A DNA stretch of 64,000 nucleotides from Rheinheimera sp. MM224 (GCF_947090785.1 NZ_OX352320.1:1798001-1862000), one strand, 5' to 3'. Positions 1-12,023 are shown, numbered from the stretch's first letter. The notes: generated from the sequence alone by a model not told the origin. Numbers and translations are program-made.

Positions 1-229
1 TCATGGTTAGCAGATCAAGTTCATAACCTAATCCGGGCAATAAATGTTCAATCCGGCTTATGGCCACAGCATCACCGGATAACAACATAATAAAAGTGAA
101 CTCATTGCCAAAAATAGCCATGCGGCTATCGACTATGTTGCAGTTACAATCCGTAACCAGGCGTGCAAGACGGCTAACCAGTCCTGTTCTGTCTGCACCT
201 ATTGCAGTGACGACCAATTGTTGTGGCAT
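1..229 (-). CDS. gcvR: Glycine cleavage system transcriptional repressor GcvR, C-terminal part missing
   Basis: The minus strand from 229 reads MPQQLVVTAIGADRTG and continues open to the window edge, giving 76 residues. This is the first ACT domain of the GcvR family, with the usual start of a strand, the phrase GADRTGLV and then a helix. GcvR has no DNA-binding domain. In Escherichia coli it binds GcvA and, with glycine, controls the glycine cleavage operon. The gene is divergent from dapA, an arrangement also known in E. coli relatives. The second ACT domain lies outside the window, so the reading is partial. Family assignment is firm. The regulatory role is taken from the family. Confidence 0.85.
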   Translation of the reverse strand, partial: MPQQLVVTAIGADRTGLVSRLARLVTDCNCNIVDSRMAIFGNEFTFIMLLSGDAVAISRIEHLLPGLGYELDLLTM

Positions 230-371
230 GCTAAGTTGATGTCTCTGAATGAAAAACGGCTGCGAAGTTTAGCATATTTCGCGTAAATTTCACCTGTGTG
301 ACAGTCCCTTGCTTGTGTTTGTTGTCGTGCGTCATTACCATAGGCAGCCTGAAAATTTTGGAGCCTTGAGC

Positions 372-1253
372 ATGTTTAGCGGAAGTATTGTTGCTTTAAT
401 CACCCCTATGGATACTGATGGTGCTGTGGATTATGGCAGCCTGAAGCGACTGGTGGATTTTCATTTAAGCAACCAGACCGACGCTTTGGTGATTATGGGG
501 ACTACAGGCGAGTCCGTTACTTTAAGTTTTGCCGAACAACGTCAGGTCCTCGAAGCGGTTCTGGCTCAGGTTGATGGCCGTATTCCTGTGATCGCAGGCA
601 ATGGTTCAAATTCAACTGCGGACGCGGTAGAAAAGACCAAAATTTTATCCGCCTTGCCTATTGCAGGTTTTTTGACTGTGACTCCTTATTACAACAAACC
701 TATGCAAAAAGGCATGATAGCTCACTATCAGGCTGTTGCCGCGGCAACAGATAAACCCGTTATTTTATATAACGTGCCAGGCCGCACCGGTGTGGATTTG
801 TTGCCTGAAACTGTGGCTGAATTGGCAAAAATATCGAATATCGTTGGTATTAAAGAAGCGACAGGCTCAATGGCGCGTTTGGTGCAATTACAAGCTTTAT
901 GTCCGGCAGATTTTTTATTATTCAGCGGTGACGATGCCACTTGCTGCGAATTTATGTTAAAAGGTGGCCACGGCGTCATCTCGGTGACTACTAACGTTGC
1001 GCCTGCTTTGATGTCACAAATGTCAAAAGCAGCATTAGAAAAAAATACAGAATTGGCACAACAGCTTGATCAGAAGTTACAAGGCTTACATCATCAGCTG
1101 TTTATCGAAGCCAATCCTATTCCAAGTAAATGGGCACTGCTGAAGATGGGGTTAATTGCTGATGATATGGCAAGATTACCTTTGACCCGGTTGGAACCAA
1201 TTCATCAAAGCGTAATCGAACAAGCGCTGAAACAAGCCCAGATTAATGTGTAG
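372..1253 (+). CDS. dapA: 4-hydroxy-tetrahydrodipicolinate synthase
   Basis: DapA condenses pyruvate with aspartate semialdehyde, the first committed step of lysine and diaminopimelate synthesis, in the cytoplasm. The 293-residue protein matches the family length. Visible landmarks are the TTGES substrate loop near residue 44, Tyr133 in YNVPGRTG and the Schiff-base Lys161 in GIKEATG. Both catalytic residues fall at the same numbers as in E. coli. I chose ATG 372, which gives the family's MF-GSIVAL start; the upstream extension to 309 has no family character. bamC follows after only 10 bases, the same pairing as in E. coli, so the two are probably cotranscribed. Confidence 0.97.
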   Translation: MFSGSIVALITPMDTDGAVDYGSLKRLVDFHLSNQTDALVIMGTTGESVTLSFAEQRQVLEAVLAQVDGRIPVIAGNGSNSTADAVEKTKILSALPIAGFLTVTPYYNKPMQKGMIAHYQAVAAATDKPVILYNVPGRTGVDLLPETVAELAKISNIVGIKEATGSMARLVQLQALCPADFLLFSGDDATCCEFMLKGGHGVISVTTNVAPALMSQMSKAALEKNTELAQQLDQKLQGLHHQLFIEANPIPSKWALLKMGLIADDMARLPLTRLEPIHQSVIEQALKQAQINV

Positions 1254-1263
1254 GAGTTTTATA

Positions 1264-2328
1264 GTGCAGTATTGGATCCCGGCAAGCTTAGTTGCCTCAT
1301 TGTTTATTTCTGGTTGCTCTTTGTTCCCTGAAGACGTTGTTGAGCAAAGCCCGGTGGAGACTAAGCCTTTGGCTGAGTTAAAGGTACCTGCCGGATTAGC
1401 GGCTGCAAAAAAACCAGCACAGTTTGATATTCCACCAGCTCCAAATGCGCCAGTGACTGAAGTTGAACTGAAATCCCCTATGCAGGTATTGGCGCTGGCT
1501 ACCAATAGCCGGGTGGAAGAAGAAGAAAAAGAAGCACGGATTTGGTTTGAGCGTTCTGAGTTTACAGGGGAGTTATTACCTTACCTGAAAACTAACGTGC
1601 TGGATTTCGGCAAAGAAAAACAAATCGAAATCACCCAAAAAGATCAGCAAGGCCTGGTATTTGAAACGGGTTGGGTGAGCCGTTTTGAAGAGGAAGGTTT
1701 CTGGTTGTGGAAAGATATGGTAGAGAAAGAACAGAGCCGTTTTCTGGTCGTTTTTGAACCTAAAACCCACGGTCGTACTGTAGGTCTTCGAGTGCAGTTG
1801 CTGGAACATCGTTATATAGACAACGATGCAAAATTATCCGCCATAGCGCAAAAACGCGAGGAAGTGTACTTCCTGAACCGTCTGGTGGATAAAGTTGCGA
1901 CGGTAGAATTGGCTCAGATCAAGCAGAAGAAAGCACAATCACGTCAAATCACTTTGACAACTGGCTTTGATGCAGAGGGTAATGCGGCCATGCTCACTGG
2001 ACAGTCTATCGATGCAGCCTGGCCTCAGTTAGAGTTGTTATTCGAACAAAATGGCTTTGTTGTGAATGATTTGGACAGAACAAAATACACCTTCTTCCTG
2101 ACGTATCAGGAACCAGAGTCTGGCTTCTGGGATTCGTTATGGGGCGGCGAGGAAACTATTAAGGTGCCTTTGACTCCTGGCAATTATCAGTTGGTACTGA
2201 CAAAATCAGAAGTAGGTACTAGTTTGAGCTGGCGTGATAGCGAAGGTAAAGTGATGTCTGCAGAGCAGGTCAGTGCATTGCATCAGGCCTTGGTTCAAAT
2301 TATCAAAAGAGATAATATTGAGCTGTAA
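1264..2328 (+). CDS. bamC: Outer membrane assembly lipoprotein BamC
   Basis: BamC is a lipoprotein subunit of the BAM complex, which folds beta-barrel proteins into the outer membrane. A GTG start at 1264 gives a short signal peptide ending in the lipobox ISGC, with the lipidated Cys at residue 18. A TAGGAG ribosome site sits 8 bases upstream and overlaps the dapA stop codon. The disordered proline-rich stretch after the Cys (residues 25-65) is typical of BamC, and two helix-grip-like domains follow. Length is 354 residues against about 344 in E. coli. A hairpin terminator lies 34 bases after the stop. An in-frame ATG at 1246 would overlap dapA and push the signal peptide inward, so I rejected it. 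Confidence 0.93.
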   Translation: MQYWIPASLVASLFISGCSLFPEDVVEQSPVETKPLAELKVPAGLAAAKKPAQFDIPPAPNAPVTEVELKSPMQVLALATNSRVEEEEKEARIWFERSEFTGELLPYLKTNVLDFGKEKQIEITQKDQQGLVFETGWVSRFEEEGFWLWKDMVEKEQSRFLVVFEPKTHGRTVGLRVQLLEHRYIDNDAKLSAIAQKREEVYFLNRLVDKVATVELAQIKQKKAQSRQITLTTGFDAEGNAAMLTGQSIDAAWPQLELLFEQNGFVVNDLDRTKYTFFLTYQEPESGFWDSLWGGEETIKVPLTPGNYQLVLTKSEVGTSLSWRDSEGKVMSAEQVSALHQALVQIIKRDNIEL

Positions 2329-2361
2329 ATCAGTAGTACTGAACTGCAGCTCGATCTAGTT

Positions 2362-2388
2362 AAAAAACCACCTGCGGGTGGTTTTTTT
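2362..2388 (+). terminator. Rho-independent terminator after bamC
   Basis: AAAACCACC, a TGCG loop and GGTGGTTTT form a perfect stem followed by a T run. It ends the dapA-bamC transcript. Confidence 0.9.
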
Positions 2389-2525
2389 ATGTGGTGACAT
2401 CCAGCTGCATGCTTTATTGCATCTGGTTGAAGCCACTGAGTCGTCTTGGCCGGATGCAGGAAAGATAAAATAACGCTATGATTAGGCTCATTTTAATGAC
2501 AATGCAGTAACGAAGAGGATAGCTG

Positions 2526-3161
2526 ATGCTGGATGTGCAGGATTATTTAAAAATTTTTATCGGCATCATCGCTATCTTAAATCCTCTTGGCGCATTGCCT
2601 ATGTATTTGTCATTAACTGCGGATCACAGCGAGCAAGACAAAAAACAGGTTGCGACTACAGCAGCCAAAGCGGCTACCGTGATTTTATTGGTCACATTAT
2701 TTTTTGGTGAGTTTATCCTTGGTTTTTTTGGCATCTCGGTGAATTCGTTTCGGGTCGGTGGTGGTATTTTAATTCTGCTGATGGCGATTTCGATGTTAAA
2801 CGCTCAAACCAGCGGTGCAAAAAGTACTGAAGCGGAGCGGTTAGAGGCAGCGCAAAAATCTTCTATTGCGGTGGTGCCGCTTGCTATGCCGATGCTGGCA
2901 GGCCCCGGAGCCATTAGTTCGATTATTTTATATGCCAACAGAGCTGAAGGTTGGCAACATTATTTAATTATTTCGGCAGAAATTTTACTTGTTGGCATTC
3001 TTCTGGCGATCCTGATGCGCTTATCAGGTAAAATAGCCAACAGATTAGGACAAACCGGCATGAATATTATCACCCGGGTGATGGGGCTTATTCTGGCGGC
3101 TATTTCTATTGAGTTTATCAGTCTTGGCTTAAAGGGAATTTTCCCTGTGTTGGCGGGTTAA
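2526..3161 (+). CDS. MarC family integral membrane protein (YhgN-like)
   Basis: This 211-residue protein has six hydrophobic segments and the MarC family layout, opening with a helix containing NPLGALPMYLSL and a second half containing PLAMPMLAGPGAIS. The repeated N-P and P-x-x-x-GPG patterns mark the two inverted halves of the fold. E. coli YhgN (197 residues) is the closest relative I recognise. The family was once linked to multiple antibiotic resistance through marC, a link later withdrawn, and no transport substrate is established. A GAGGAT ribosome site precedes ATG 2526. The gene stands between the bamC terminator and the DUF2066 gene, 26 bases away, which may share its transcript. Confidence 0.9.
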   Translation: MLDVQDYLKIFIGIIAILNPLGALPMYLSLTADHSEQDKKQVATTAAKAATVILLVTLFFGEFILGFFGISVNSFRVGGGILILLMAISMLNAQTSGAKSTEAERLEAAQKSSIAVVPLAMPMLAGPGAISSIILYANRAEGWQHYLIISAEILLVGILLAILMRLSGKIANRLGQTGMNIITRVMGLILAAISIEFISLGLKGIFPVLAG

Positions 3162-3187
3162 GGTTTTTAGCAGGTTAAGGGCAAAAG

Positions 3188-4326
3188 ATGCGATTACTTA
3201 TTACAGCTCTGTGTTTTATGTTGTGCCTCAGCAGTGCACAAGCAAAACAACTGACTGACTTGTATCAGGCTGTTGTGCCTGCGGGTCAAAGCCAAAGTGC
3301 CTGGCAACAGCAGGCGCTGGCTCAGGTATTGGTCAAAGTGACAGTCAATCCAGCAGTGGTAGAGCAAGCTGCGATTAAAGCTGAACTGAAAAACGCAGGC
3401 AACTATATTAAAACTTTTGCTGCTGTAAGTTCAGAGCAAGGTCCTGCGTTAAAAGTAGGATTGGATGAGCAAAAAGTACAACAGTTGTTAAGCCAGCACC
3501 AGATCGCGATTTGGGGCGCCAGACGCCCAGCCATAGTGCTGTGGCCTGTAGAGCAAACCCCTGAAAGCCGTGTATTTATGCAAGGTGCTGCGAACCCTGT
3601 ATTGACTCAATTGCAGCAGCAAGCGAAGGCTATTGGCTTGCCTCTTGAGCTACCTACCGCCAGTGACACTTATGTGCCAACCTTGTCGCAGGACGAGGTA
3701 TGGGCCGGCAACTGGCTGCTGATTGAACAAGCCAGTTTGCCATTTAATGCCGATCAGACCTTAATTTTACTTTTTGATCAGCCAACAGCTGGCCAATACC
3801 GATTAACCTGGCAGGGCTATGAGCAAGATCAACTGGTCAGCAATGAGTTAGTAGCAAGCTCACAACAAGAGTTGGCTTCTGCATTTTTAAGCAGTTTAAC
3901 GGCGCAACTGGCCAGTAAATTTGCAGTTCAACTCGGTAGCCAACAGGGCCAGACCGAGCTTGAGCTGGATATTGAAGGCTTAACTAATTTTGTCGATCAG
4001 GTCAAAGTACAACAAATGCTCAGCGCCATGTTGTCGGTCAAACAAGTGACAGTGCAGGAGCGCAAAGCGGATTTACTGAAGTTTAAAGTACAACTGGCGG
4101 CAGACCGCGGTGCTTTTATTAACTCCTTGTCGCTGGAACGTCGTTTGCAGTCTCTGCAAACTGCAGCTGAACAAACTGTTTCCGCAGAACCAACAGAGGC
4201 AACTGAAACTGCGGCGGAAACGGACGAGCTTTTTGCTGAAATGGCTGCCGAAATGGCAACAGAGCCAACCGCAGCATCGCCAGATGTTATGCCTTCCGTG
4301 CTGCGCTACAGGTATATCCCTAACTA

Positions 4327-4327
<1 letters not shown>
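3188..4327 (+). CDS. DUF2066 domain protein, exported
   Basis: The protein has 379 residues. It opens with a clear signal peptide cleaved after SSAQA near residue 19, so it is periplasmic or envelope-bound. The body matches the DUF2066 family common in gammaproteobacteria, whose function is unknown. The C-terminal 60 residues are rich in Glu, Ala and Thr and look disordered. The stop codon overlaps the hda start by one base (TAATG). DUF2066 and hda are often neighbours in this class, so translational coupling is likely, but no functional link to replication control is shown by the sequence. Confidence 0.85.
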
Positions 4328-6187
<1,860 letters not shown>

Positions 6188-6200
6188 GCGGGAGCAGATA

Positions 6201-8588
6201 ATGAAATTCAGTGAATCCTGGTTACGTGAGTGGGTCAACCCGCAGTTATCGACCAATGAGTTAGCAGAACAAATTTCGATGGCCGGTTTGGAAGTCGACG
6301 GTGTCGAGCCGGTTGCCGGTGAATTTAGCGGTGTAGTTGTGGGCCATGTGGTTGAATGTGGTCGTCATCCTGAAGCCGACAAATTACAAGTAACCAAAGT
6401 TGATATTGGCACTGGTGAATTATTAGATATCGTCTGTGGAGCCGCCAACTGCCGTCAGGGCTTAAAAGTTGTGGTTGCGACAGTAGGCGCTGTATTGCCT
6501 GGCGATTTTAAAATTAAAGCCGCTAAGCTACGTGGTCAGCCATCGAACGGTATGTTGTGTTCTTTATCGGAGCTTGGCATGGCTGAAAGTTCAGAAGGCA
6601 TTATTGAACTGCCTGCTGATGCGCCGCTGGGTCAGAACATTCGTCAGTACCTGACGTTAGACGACAATGCCATTGAAGTGGATTTAACACCAAACCGTGC
6701 TGATTGTTTAGGCTTAAAAGGTTTAGCCCGTGAAGTGGGGGTGTTGAATAACCTGGACGTCAAACAGCCTGACATTGCCGCTGTTGCTGCAAGTATCAGT
6801 GACGTCAAAGGCATTCAGTTGTCTGCGCCACAAGCTTGTCCACGTTATTTAGGTCGTGTGATTCGTAATATCAACACAGCTGCTGTCACGCCTTTGTGGA
6901 TGGTAGAAAAATTACGTCGCTCTGGTATCCGTTCTATTGATGCTGTGGTGGACGTGACTAACTTCGTCTTGCTGGAGTTGGGTCATCCGATGCACGCTTT
7001 TGATTTAGCAAAAATCGAAGGTGATATTGATGTGCGTATGGCCAAAGACGGTGAAAAGCTGGTGTTGCTGGATAGCAACGAAGTGACGTTAAAAGCCAAT
7101 ACGCTGGTGATTGCGGATAGTCAAAAAGCCTTAGCAATGGCTGGTATCTTTGGTGGTTTGCACAGTGGTGTGACGAAAGACAGCAGCGACATTTTCCTTG
7201 AGAGCGCATTCTTCTCTCCGGTTGAAATGGCAGGTGTGGCCCGTCAATACGGTTTGCACACTGATGCTTCACACCGCTATGAGCGTGGTGTCGACCCTGA
7301 ATTGCAACGCACAGCGATGGAAAGAGCAACAGCCTTGTTGTTAGCTATTGTCGGTGGTGAAGCAGGCCCTGTGGTTGAAGCTGTGTCAGAGGCGCACGTA
7401 CCAAAATCGGCACAAATTGCGTTAACCCGCACTAAGCTGGATCGTATTTTAGGTATTTCTATTGCGACTGAGACCGTCACTGAGATTTTCCAGCGTTTAG
7501 GGATGCAGGTTCAGGCATCTACTGACGAGTGGCAGGTGACAGTACCAAGCTACCGTTTTGATATTTCTATACCGGAAGATTTAATTGAAGAAGTGGCGCG
7601 GGTCTATGGCTACAATAATATTCCTAATGTAGCACCACAAGCTGCGCTTGCGATGAGCAAACATCAGGAAAGCCGTATTTCCGTTCACAGCTTACGTGAT
7701 TTGCTGGTCGCTCGTGGTTATCAGGAAGCTATTACTTATAGTTTTGTTGATCCTAAAGTGCAGGAAACCTTGTTCCCGGGTCAGGCTGCTCTGGTGTTGC
7801 CAAACCCAATTTCCGTTGATATGTCGGCGATGCGGTTAAACCTGTGGCCAGGTTTATTGCAAGCAGTGCAATACAATCAGAATCGTCAGCAAAACCGTAT
7901 TCGTTTATTCGAATACGGCCTGAAATTTATCCCTGATGCCAATGCTGAAGGTGGTGTACGTCAGGTGCCGGTTTTAGGTGGTGTGATTGTTGGCAGTTAT
8001 GGCAATGAGCACTGGACTATCGCAGAGCGGGCCGTTGATTTTTATGATGTTAAAGGCGATGTGGAAGCGCTGTTAAGCTGCACTTCAGCTACAGAGTGTT
8101 TTACTTTCGCTACAGGTCAACACAGCGCCTTACATCCGGGTCAAACTGCCCAGTTAAACCGGGATGGCAAAGCTGTAGGTGTGCTTGGCGCCTTGCATCC
8201 GGAAGCGGAACGTAAACTTGGTATTAAAGGAAAAGCCTTTTTATTTGAAGTAGAGCTTGAAGCATTTGGTGATAAACACATTGTTTTAGCTCAGGAAACT
8301 TCAAAATACCCTGCAAACCGTCGCGATTTAGCTATTGTTGTGAAATCTGATGTGCGTTTTTCAGATATCCTTGCTACTATTAGAAAAGTTGGCGGAAATC
8401 AATTAGTTGACCTAAAATTGTTTGACGTCTACACAGGGCAGGGTGTTGCTGAGGGCTATAAGTCATTAGCGATAGCTTTAACCTTGCAGGACAAGGCGCG
8501 GACGCTTGAAGATAAAGATATCCAACAGGTTATCTCTTCTGTGGTCGAGGTGCTGAGCAAAGAGTTCAACGCAACGTTGAGGGATTAA
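6201..8588 (+). CDS. pheT: Phenylalanyl-tRNA synthetase beta subunit
   Basis: PheT is the beta chain of the synthetase. It carries the editing site and tRNA-binding domains. At 795 residues it equals the E. coli length. Domains in order are an EMAP/tRNA-binding domain (about 40-150), the B3/B4 editing domain (about 210-370), B5 (about 400-470), the inactive class II-like core, and the anticodon-binding FDX-ACB domain (about 700-795, opening with [11 protein letters not shown]). A GGGAG ribosome site precedes ATG 6201. ihfA begins two bases after the stop, so the three genes form the same pheS-pheT-ihfA operon as in E. coli. Confidence 0.97.
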   Translation: MKFSESWLREWVNPQLSTNELAEQISMAGLEVDGVEPVAGEFSGVVVGHVVECGRHPEADKLQVTKVDIGTGELLDIVCGAANCRQGLKVVVATVGAVLPGDFKIKAAKLRGQPSNGMLCSLSELGMAESSEGIIELPADAPLGQNIRQYLTLDDNAIEVDLTPNRADCLGLKGLAREVGVLNNLDVKQPDIAAVAASISDVKGIQLSAPQACPRYLGRVIRNINTAAVTPLWMVEKLRRSGIRSIDAVVDVTNFVLLELGHPMHAFDLAKIEGDIDVRMAKDGEKLVLLDSNEVTLKANTLVIADSQKALAMAGIFGGLHSGVTKDSSDIFLESAFFSPVEMAGVARQYGLHTDASHRYERGVDPELQRTAMERATALLLAIVGGEAGPVVEAVSEAHVPKSAQIALTRTKLDRILGISIATETVTEIFQRLGMQVQASTDEWQVTVPSYRFDISIPEDLIEEVARVYGYNNIPNVAPQAALAMSKHQESRISVHSLRDLLVARGYQEAITYSFVDPKVQETLFPGQAALVLPNPISVDMSAMRLNLWPGLLQAVQYNQNRQQNRIRLFEYGLKFIPDANAEGGVRQVPVLGGVIVGSYGNEHWTIAERAVDFYDVKGDVEALLSCTSATECFTFATGQHSALHPGQTAQLNRDGKAVGVLGALHPEAERKLGIKGKAFLFEVELEAFGDKHIVLAQETSKYPANRRDLAIVVKSDVRFSDILATIRKVGGNQLVDLKLFDVYTGQGVAEGYKSLAIALTLQDKARTLEDKDIQQVISSVVEVLSKEFNATLRD

Positions 8589-8590
8589 GA

Positions 8591-8887
8591 ATGGCGCTTA
8601 CCAAAGCCGATTTAGCAGAACGTTTATTTACCAAGTTTGGCATCAGCAAGCGCGATGCAAAATTAATAGTCGAATCTTTTTTTGAAGAGATCCGCATTGC
8701 TTTGGAAGCAGGCGACCAGGTAAAACTGTCAGGTTTTGGTAATTTCGACCTGCGAGTAAAAAACCAAAGACCAGGTCGCAACCCAAAAACAGGTGAAGAT
8801 ATTCCTATCTCCGCTCGTTGTGTGGTGACCTTCAGACCGGGTCAGAAGTTAAAAAGCAGAGTCGAAGTAGGCACCGCCAAGAAATAA
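8591..8887 (+). CDS. ihfA: Integration host factor alpha subunit
   Basis: IHF alpha pairs with IHF beta to bind and sharply bend specific DNA sites in recombination, replication and transcription. The 98-residue protein has the HU/IHF fold: two N-terminal helices ([13 protein letters not shown]), a beta body with GFGNFDLR, and the arm with the DNA-intercalating proline in [14 protein letters not shown]. The sequence is typical of IHF alpha rather than HU. It is the last gene of the pheST operon, and a terminator follows 20 bases later. Confidence 0.97.
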   Translation: MALTKADLAERLFTKFGISKRDAKLIVESFFEEIRIALEAGDQVKLSGFGNFDLRVKNQRPGRNPKTGEDIPISARCVVTFRPGQKLKSRVEVGTAKK

Positions 8888-8907
8888 TTTCTTGTCGTTC
8901 TGTGTAT

Positions 8908-8940
8908 AAAAGGAGTGTTCCGCGAGGGCGCTCCTTTTTT
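8908..8940 (+). terminator. Rho-independent terminator after ihfA
   Basis: AAAAGGAGTG pairs with CGCTCCTTTT across an 11-base loop (one G-T wobble) and runs into T residues. It ends the pheS-pheT-ihfA operon. Confidence 0.85.
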
Positions 8941-9158
8941 ATTTCTATCGATCCGACGCGACCATGGATGAGTTATCTTCTCCATGTGAATAGGTTGGTT
9001 ACATAAAATCACATGTTTAATTAAAAATGATTAAATGTAAAATTTATATAATAAAAATATAACATTAATATAAAGAGTAATCGCTATGCCTTGCTAAGTT
9101 TGGAGCCGCAGGATGCAACTTCACATCATGGACTTCAACACTCTTACAAGGTACACAT

Positions 9159-10748
9159 ATGAAAAATAGAAACAAAGTACTGTTACTGGGAACTGCTGGT
9201 TGTTTTGCATTATCTTTAACTTCAGTGGCTGTTGCTGCTGCGGTGGATACAGGGCCAGAGTTTGTTACAGCTGCAGATGTTGCTGCAATTGATCCAAGTG
9301 ATGACAGTACCAGCCGTTATATCGTCAAATATAAAGACGGCACTTTCAGCACTTTACAAAGCGGCGCTCAGGCTGTTTCTGAATTTTCTGAACAAAGAGC
9401 AGAAACCTTAGCGCGTAGATACAAAGGGAAAGTTGTCAAACATTTAAGCTCGGTCAAATCCAGCGTACTGGAATTAAATCCACGTCAGTTAAAAGCTATG
9501 GTTTCCGACCCTGAAGTGCAGTACATCGAAGTGGATCAAAAGCGTTATTTGTTTGATGTGATCACGCCGATGGCACAAAGCACTCCTTATGGTATTCCTA
9601 TGGTTCAGGCCAATTTGGTCAGCGATGCCAATGCTGCTAACGCCAAGGTCTGCGTTATTGATACAGGCTATACCTTAAGCCACCCGGATTTACCTAACTC
9701 TGGTGTCAGCGGTTTTGCCTTTTCAGGCCATGGTAACTGGTCATCGGATGGCAACGGTCACGGCACTCATGTCGCCGGTACTATGGTGGCGCTGAACAAC
9801 AACGATGGTGTGATAGGGGTTTTACCTTCAGCTCAAGCCGATGTACATATAGTAAAAATATTTAATGATTCAGGAAACTGGACTTTTGCTTCTGATCTGA
9901 TTGACGGCATAGAGTCTTGCCAAACAGCAGGCGCCAAAGTCGTCAATATGAGTTTAGGCGGCAGCAGTTCCAGTCAAACTGAACAAACGGCGATGACCAA
10001 TTTTTATAACAGCGGTATGTTGTTGATTGCGGCGGCAGGTAATGCCGGTAATACCAGTTTGTCGTATCCTGCCTCTTATAATGACGTAGTGTCAGTGGCA
10101 GCTGTAGATTCTAACCGCAATCTGGCCAGTTTCTCTCAGCGCAACGCTCAGGTGGAATTGGCAGGCCCAGGTGTTGCAGTGAATTCCACCTGGAATAATG
10201 GGGGTTACAACAGTATTAGCGGCACCTCTATGGCTTCACCTCATGTCGCTGGTGTGGCAGCTTTAGTCTGGAGCAACCATCCACAATGTACTGCACCACA
10301 AATCCGCAGTGCTTTACAGGCCACAGCGCAGGACAGAGGTACAGCCGGGCGGGATAACTCTTTTGGTTTTGGTATAGTTCAGGCCAAAGCTGCAGTGGAT
10401 TATCTGACTGCCAATGGCTGTAGTGGTGGCGGTGGTGGCAATCCTCCACCCACAGGGGGCGAAACCTTCCCTAACTTGAGTGCCAGCACTGGTACCTGGT
10501 TACGGGGTTCTTACGTTATCCCATCAGGTGTCAGCACCTTAACCTTTACCATCTCAGGCGGTACTGGTGATGCGGACTTGTATGTGCGCTTTAACAGTCA
10601 GCCGACGGAAAGCCAATACAACTGCCGTCCATACTTAAATGGCAATGCCGAGCAATGCACCATCAACAATCCACAAGCCGGAACCTGGCATGTGGGCGTG
10701 AAGGCGTATACGACTTTTAGTGGTGTAACCATGAGTTACTCCTACTAA
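9159..10748 (+). CDS. Secreted subtilisin-like serine protease (S8) with PPC domain
   Basis: This is an extracellular protease precursor of 529 residues. In order it has a signal peptide (about 1-27), an I9 propeptide (about 50-128, with RYIVKYKDG) and the S8 catalytic domain (about 140-415). The triad is Asp168 in VIDTGY, His201 in GHGTHVAGT and Ser357 in GTSMASPH. A GGGGGNPPP linker near 428 leads to a pre-peptidase C-terminal (PPC) domain of about 90 residues containing GDADLYVRF. The PPC domain is normally trimmed after secretion. Cysteine pairs suggest disulfides. The gene stands alone between terminators, and its upstream 150 bases are strikingly AT-rich. The target substrate is unknown. 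Confidence 0.93.
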   Translation: MKNRNKVLLLGTAGCFALSLTSVAVAAAVDTGPEFVTAADVAAIDPSDDSTSRYIVKYKDGTFSTLQSGAQAVSEFSEQRAETLARRYKGKVVKHLSSVKSSVLELNPRQLKAMVSDPEVQYIEVDQKRYLFDVITPMAQSTPYGIPMVQANLVSDANAANAKVCVIDTGYTLSHPDLPNSGVSGFAFSGHGNWSSDGNGHGTHVAGTMVALNNNDGVIGVLPSAQADVHIVKIFNDSGNWTFASDLIDGIESCQTAGAKVVNMSLGGSSSSQTEQTAMTNFYNSGMLLIAAAGNAGNTSLSYPASYNDVVSVAAVDSNRNLASFSQRNAQVELAGPGVAVNSTWNNGGYNSISGTSMASPHVAGVAALVWSNHPQCTAPQIRSALQATAQDRGTAGRDNSFGFGIVQAKAAVDYLTANGCSGGGGGNPPPTGGETFPNLSASTGTWLRGSYVIPSGVSTLTFTISGGTGDADLYVRFNSQPTESQYNCRPYLNGNAEQCTINNPQAGTWHVGVKAYTTFSGVTMSYSY

Positions 10749-10770
10749 CACTCAAGAACCTTTCTGATGA

Positions 10771-10799
10771 AAAAGCTGCGTCATAAGGCGCAGCTTTTT
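10771..10799 (+). terminator. Rho-independent terminator after the S8 protease gene
   Basis: AAAAGCTGCG and CGCAGCTTTT pair across an 8-base loop, ending in a T run. The T run merges with the start of the 83-bp repeat. Confidence 0.9.
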
Positions 10800-10965
10800 A
10801 CATTTTGCTGTCCTTGCAAAATGCCTGTTCAGGCCATCGTCACTTCGTTCCGATGTTAACAATCGCTCCCGGCGATTGTTTTACATTTTGCTGTCCTTGC
10901 AAAATGCCTGTTCAGGCCATCGTCACTTCGTTCCAATGTTAACAATCGCTCCCGGCGATTGTTTT
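10796..10965. repeat. 83-bp palindrome-rich intergenic element, tandemly duplicated
   Basis: Two head-to-tail copies of an 83-bp unit lie at 10796-10878 and 10879-10961, differing at one base (G in the first copy, A in the second, within TTCCxATG). Each unit holds a perfect 8-bp hairpin CATTTTGC/GCAAAATG (7-base loop), a 5-bp GCCTG/CAGGC hairpin, and a perfect 9-bp hairpin AACAATCGC/GCGATTGTT (5-base loop). The first copy also has CATCG/CGATG. No coding role is apparent. It resembles a REP/BIME-type extragenic element. No other copy was seen in this window. Confidence 0.85.
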
Positions 10966-11011
10966 GTGACAAAAGTAGCTCTATCTGATGATCAAAAATT
11001 TTCTCTTGCAG

Positions 11012-11040
11012 TGATCCAATGAACCTGCTGATCTGTAAAC
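11012..11040 (+). promoter_or_regulatory. Candidate ECF sigma (sigma-E/ChrR type) promoter of the photolyase-cfa operon
   Basis: TGATCC at 11012-11017 is followed by exactly 18 bases and then TAAAC at 11036. This matches the pattern TGATCC-N18-TAA known for the sigma-E promoters controlled by ChrR in Rhodobacter sphaeroides, whose regulon includes photolyase and cfa genes. The implied start of transcription, near 11047, leaves a leader of about 35 bases before the first gene. The link is inferred from motif plus gene content. The sigma factor itself is not in the window. Confidence 0.6.
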
Positions 11041-11081
11041 AATTATAGTCATCTCCGTGATTTTTTCTGTGAGTCCTTATT

Positions 11082-12023
11082 ATGAGTATCCAAATCGGTG
11101 TCAGCGCTTGTGTGCTTGGGCAAAAAGTGCGTTTTGATGCCGGCCATAAAGCATCTGAATTCTGTAACAGCACTCTTGCTCCTTTTGTATCTTATGTCCC
11201 TGTTTGCCCTGAACAGGCAATAGGCTTAGGTGTGCCTCGTCCTGCTATTCGTTTGCAGCTTAATGCTGCTCAGCAAGTACGGTTGGTCAACAGCAAAGAC
11301 AGCAGCATTGACCACACAGACACTATGCTGCAATTTACCGAGAAACTGTTGCCGGAGCTGAAGCAACTCTCTGGTTATATTGTCTGCGCCAAGTCCCCTA
11401 GCTGCGGCATGGAGCGGGTACGGTTAAATGATCAAAATGGCCACCAGTTGGGTAAAGTTGGAGTAGGTGTTTTTACGCAGCAATTGATGCATAGCTATCC
11501 CTGGTTACCTGTAGAGGAAGATGGCCGTTTGCTTGATAGCAACCTGAGAGAAAACTTTGTTACCCGGATATTTGCCTGCCATGACTATCAGCAGATGCTT
11601 CAATCTGGTTTTACTGTGGGCAAGTTAGTGACTTTTCACAGTCGCTATAAATTTTTGGTGATGGCGCATAGCCCAGTGGCGTACCGTGAATTAGGCCGCT
11701 TAGTGGCGCAAGCGAAATTGTTTGCTCCGGATGAATTGGCGCAGCGTTATTTACTGGATTTAATGCAGGCTTTAAAGCAACAAGCCACCCGTAAGCAGCA
11801 AGCCAATGTGTTGATGCATTTGCAGGGCTTTTTCAAGAAGATGCTGACAAGCGCTGCCAAGCAGGAGCTTTTGGCCCTTATTCATAAATACCGTCAGGGC
11901 CATTTGCCTTTGTTGGCACCTTTAACCTTATTGCGTCACCATTTGGCTCAGCATCCCCATCAGTATGTAGCGGCGCAGCAGTACCTGCAGCCGTTCCCTG
12001 ACGAACTGGGATTACGCGCCTGA
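11082..12023 (+). CDS. DUF523-DUF1722 fusion protein (YbgA-like)
   Basis: The 313-residue protein joins two domains. DUF523 (about 1-150) has conserved cysteines in VSACVLG, VCPEQ and SPSCGM, suggesting a metal or cluster site. DUF1722 (about 185-305) corresponds to E. coli YbgA, which also precedes the photolyase gene. The biochemical role is unknown. A recurring link with photolyase hints at light or DNA damage stress. The stop overlaps the phr start by one base (TGATG). It is the first gene of a six-gene operon behind the candidate ECF promoter. Confidence 0.9.
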   Translation: MSIQIGVSACVLGQKVRFDAGHKASEFCNSTLAPFVSYVPVCPEQAIGLGVPRPAIRLQLNAAQQVRLVNSKDSSIDHTDTMLQFTEKLLPELKQLSGYIVCAKSPSCGMERVRLNDQNGHQLGKVGVGVFTQQLMHSYPWLPVEEDGRLLDSNLRENFVTRIFACHDYQQMLQSGFTVGKLVTFHSRYKFLVMAHSPVAYRELGRLVAQAKLFAPDELAQRYLLDLMQALKQQATRKQQANVLMHLQGFFKKMLTSAAKQELLALIHKYRQGHLPLLAPLTLLRHHLAQHPHQYVAAQQYLQPFPDELGLRA

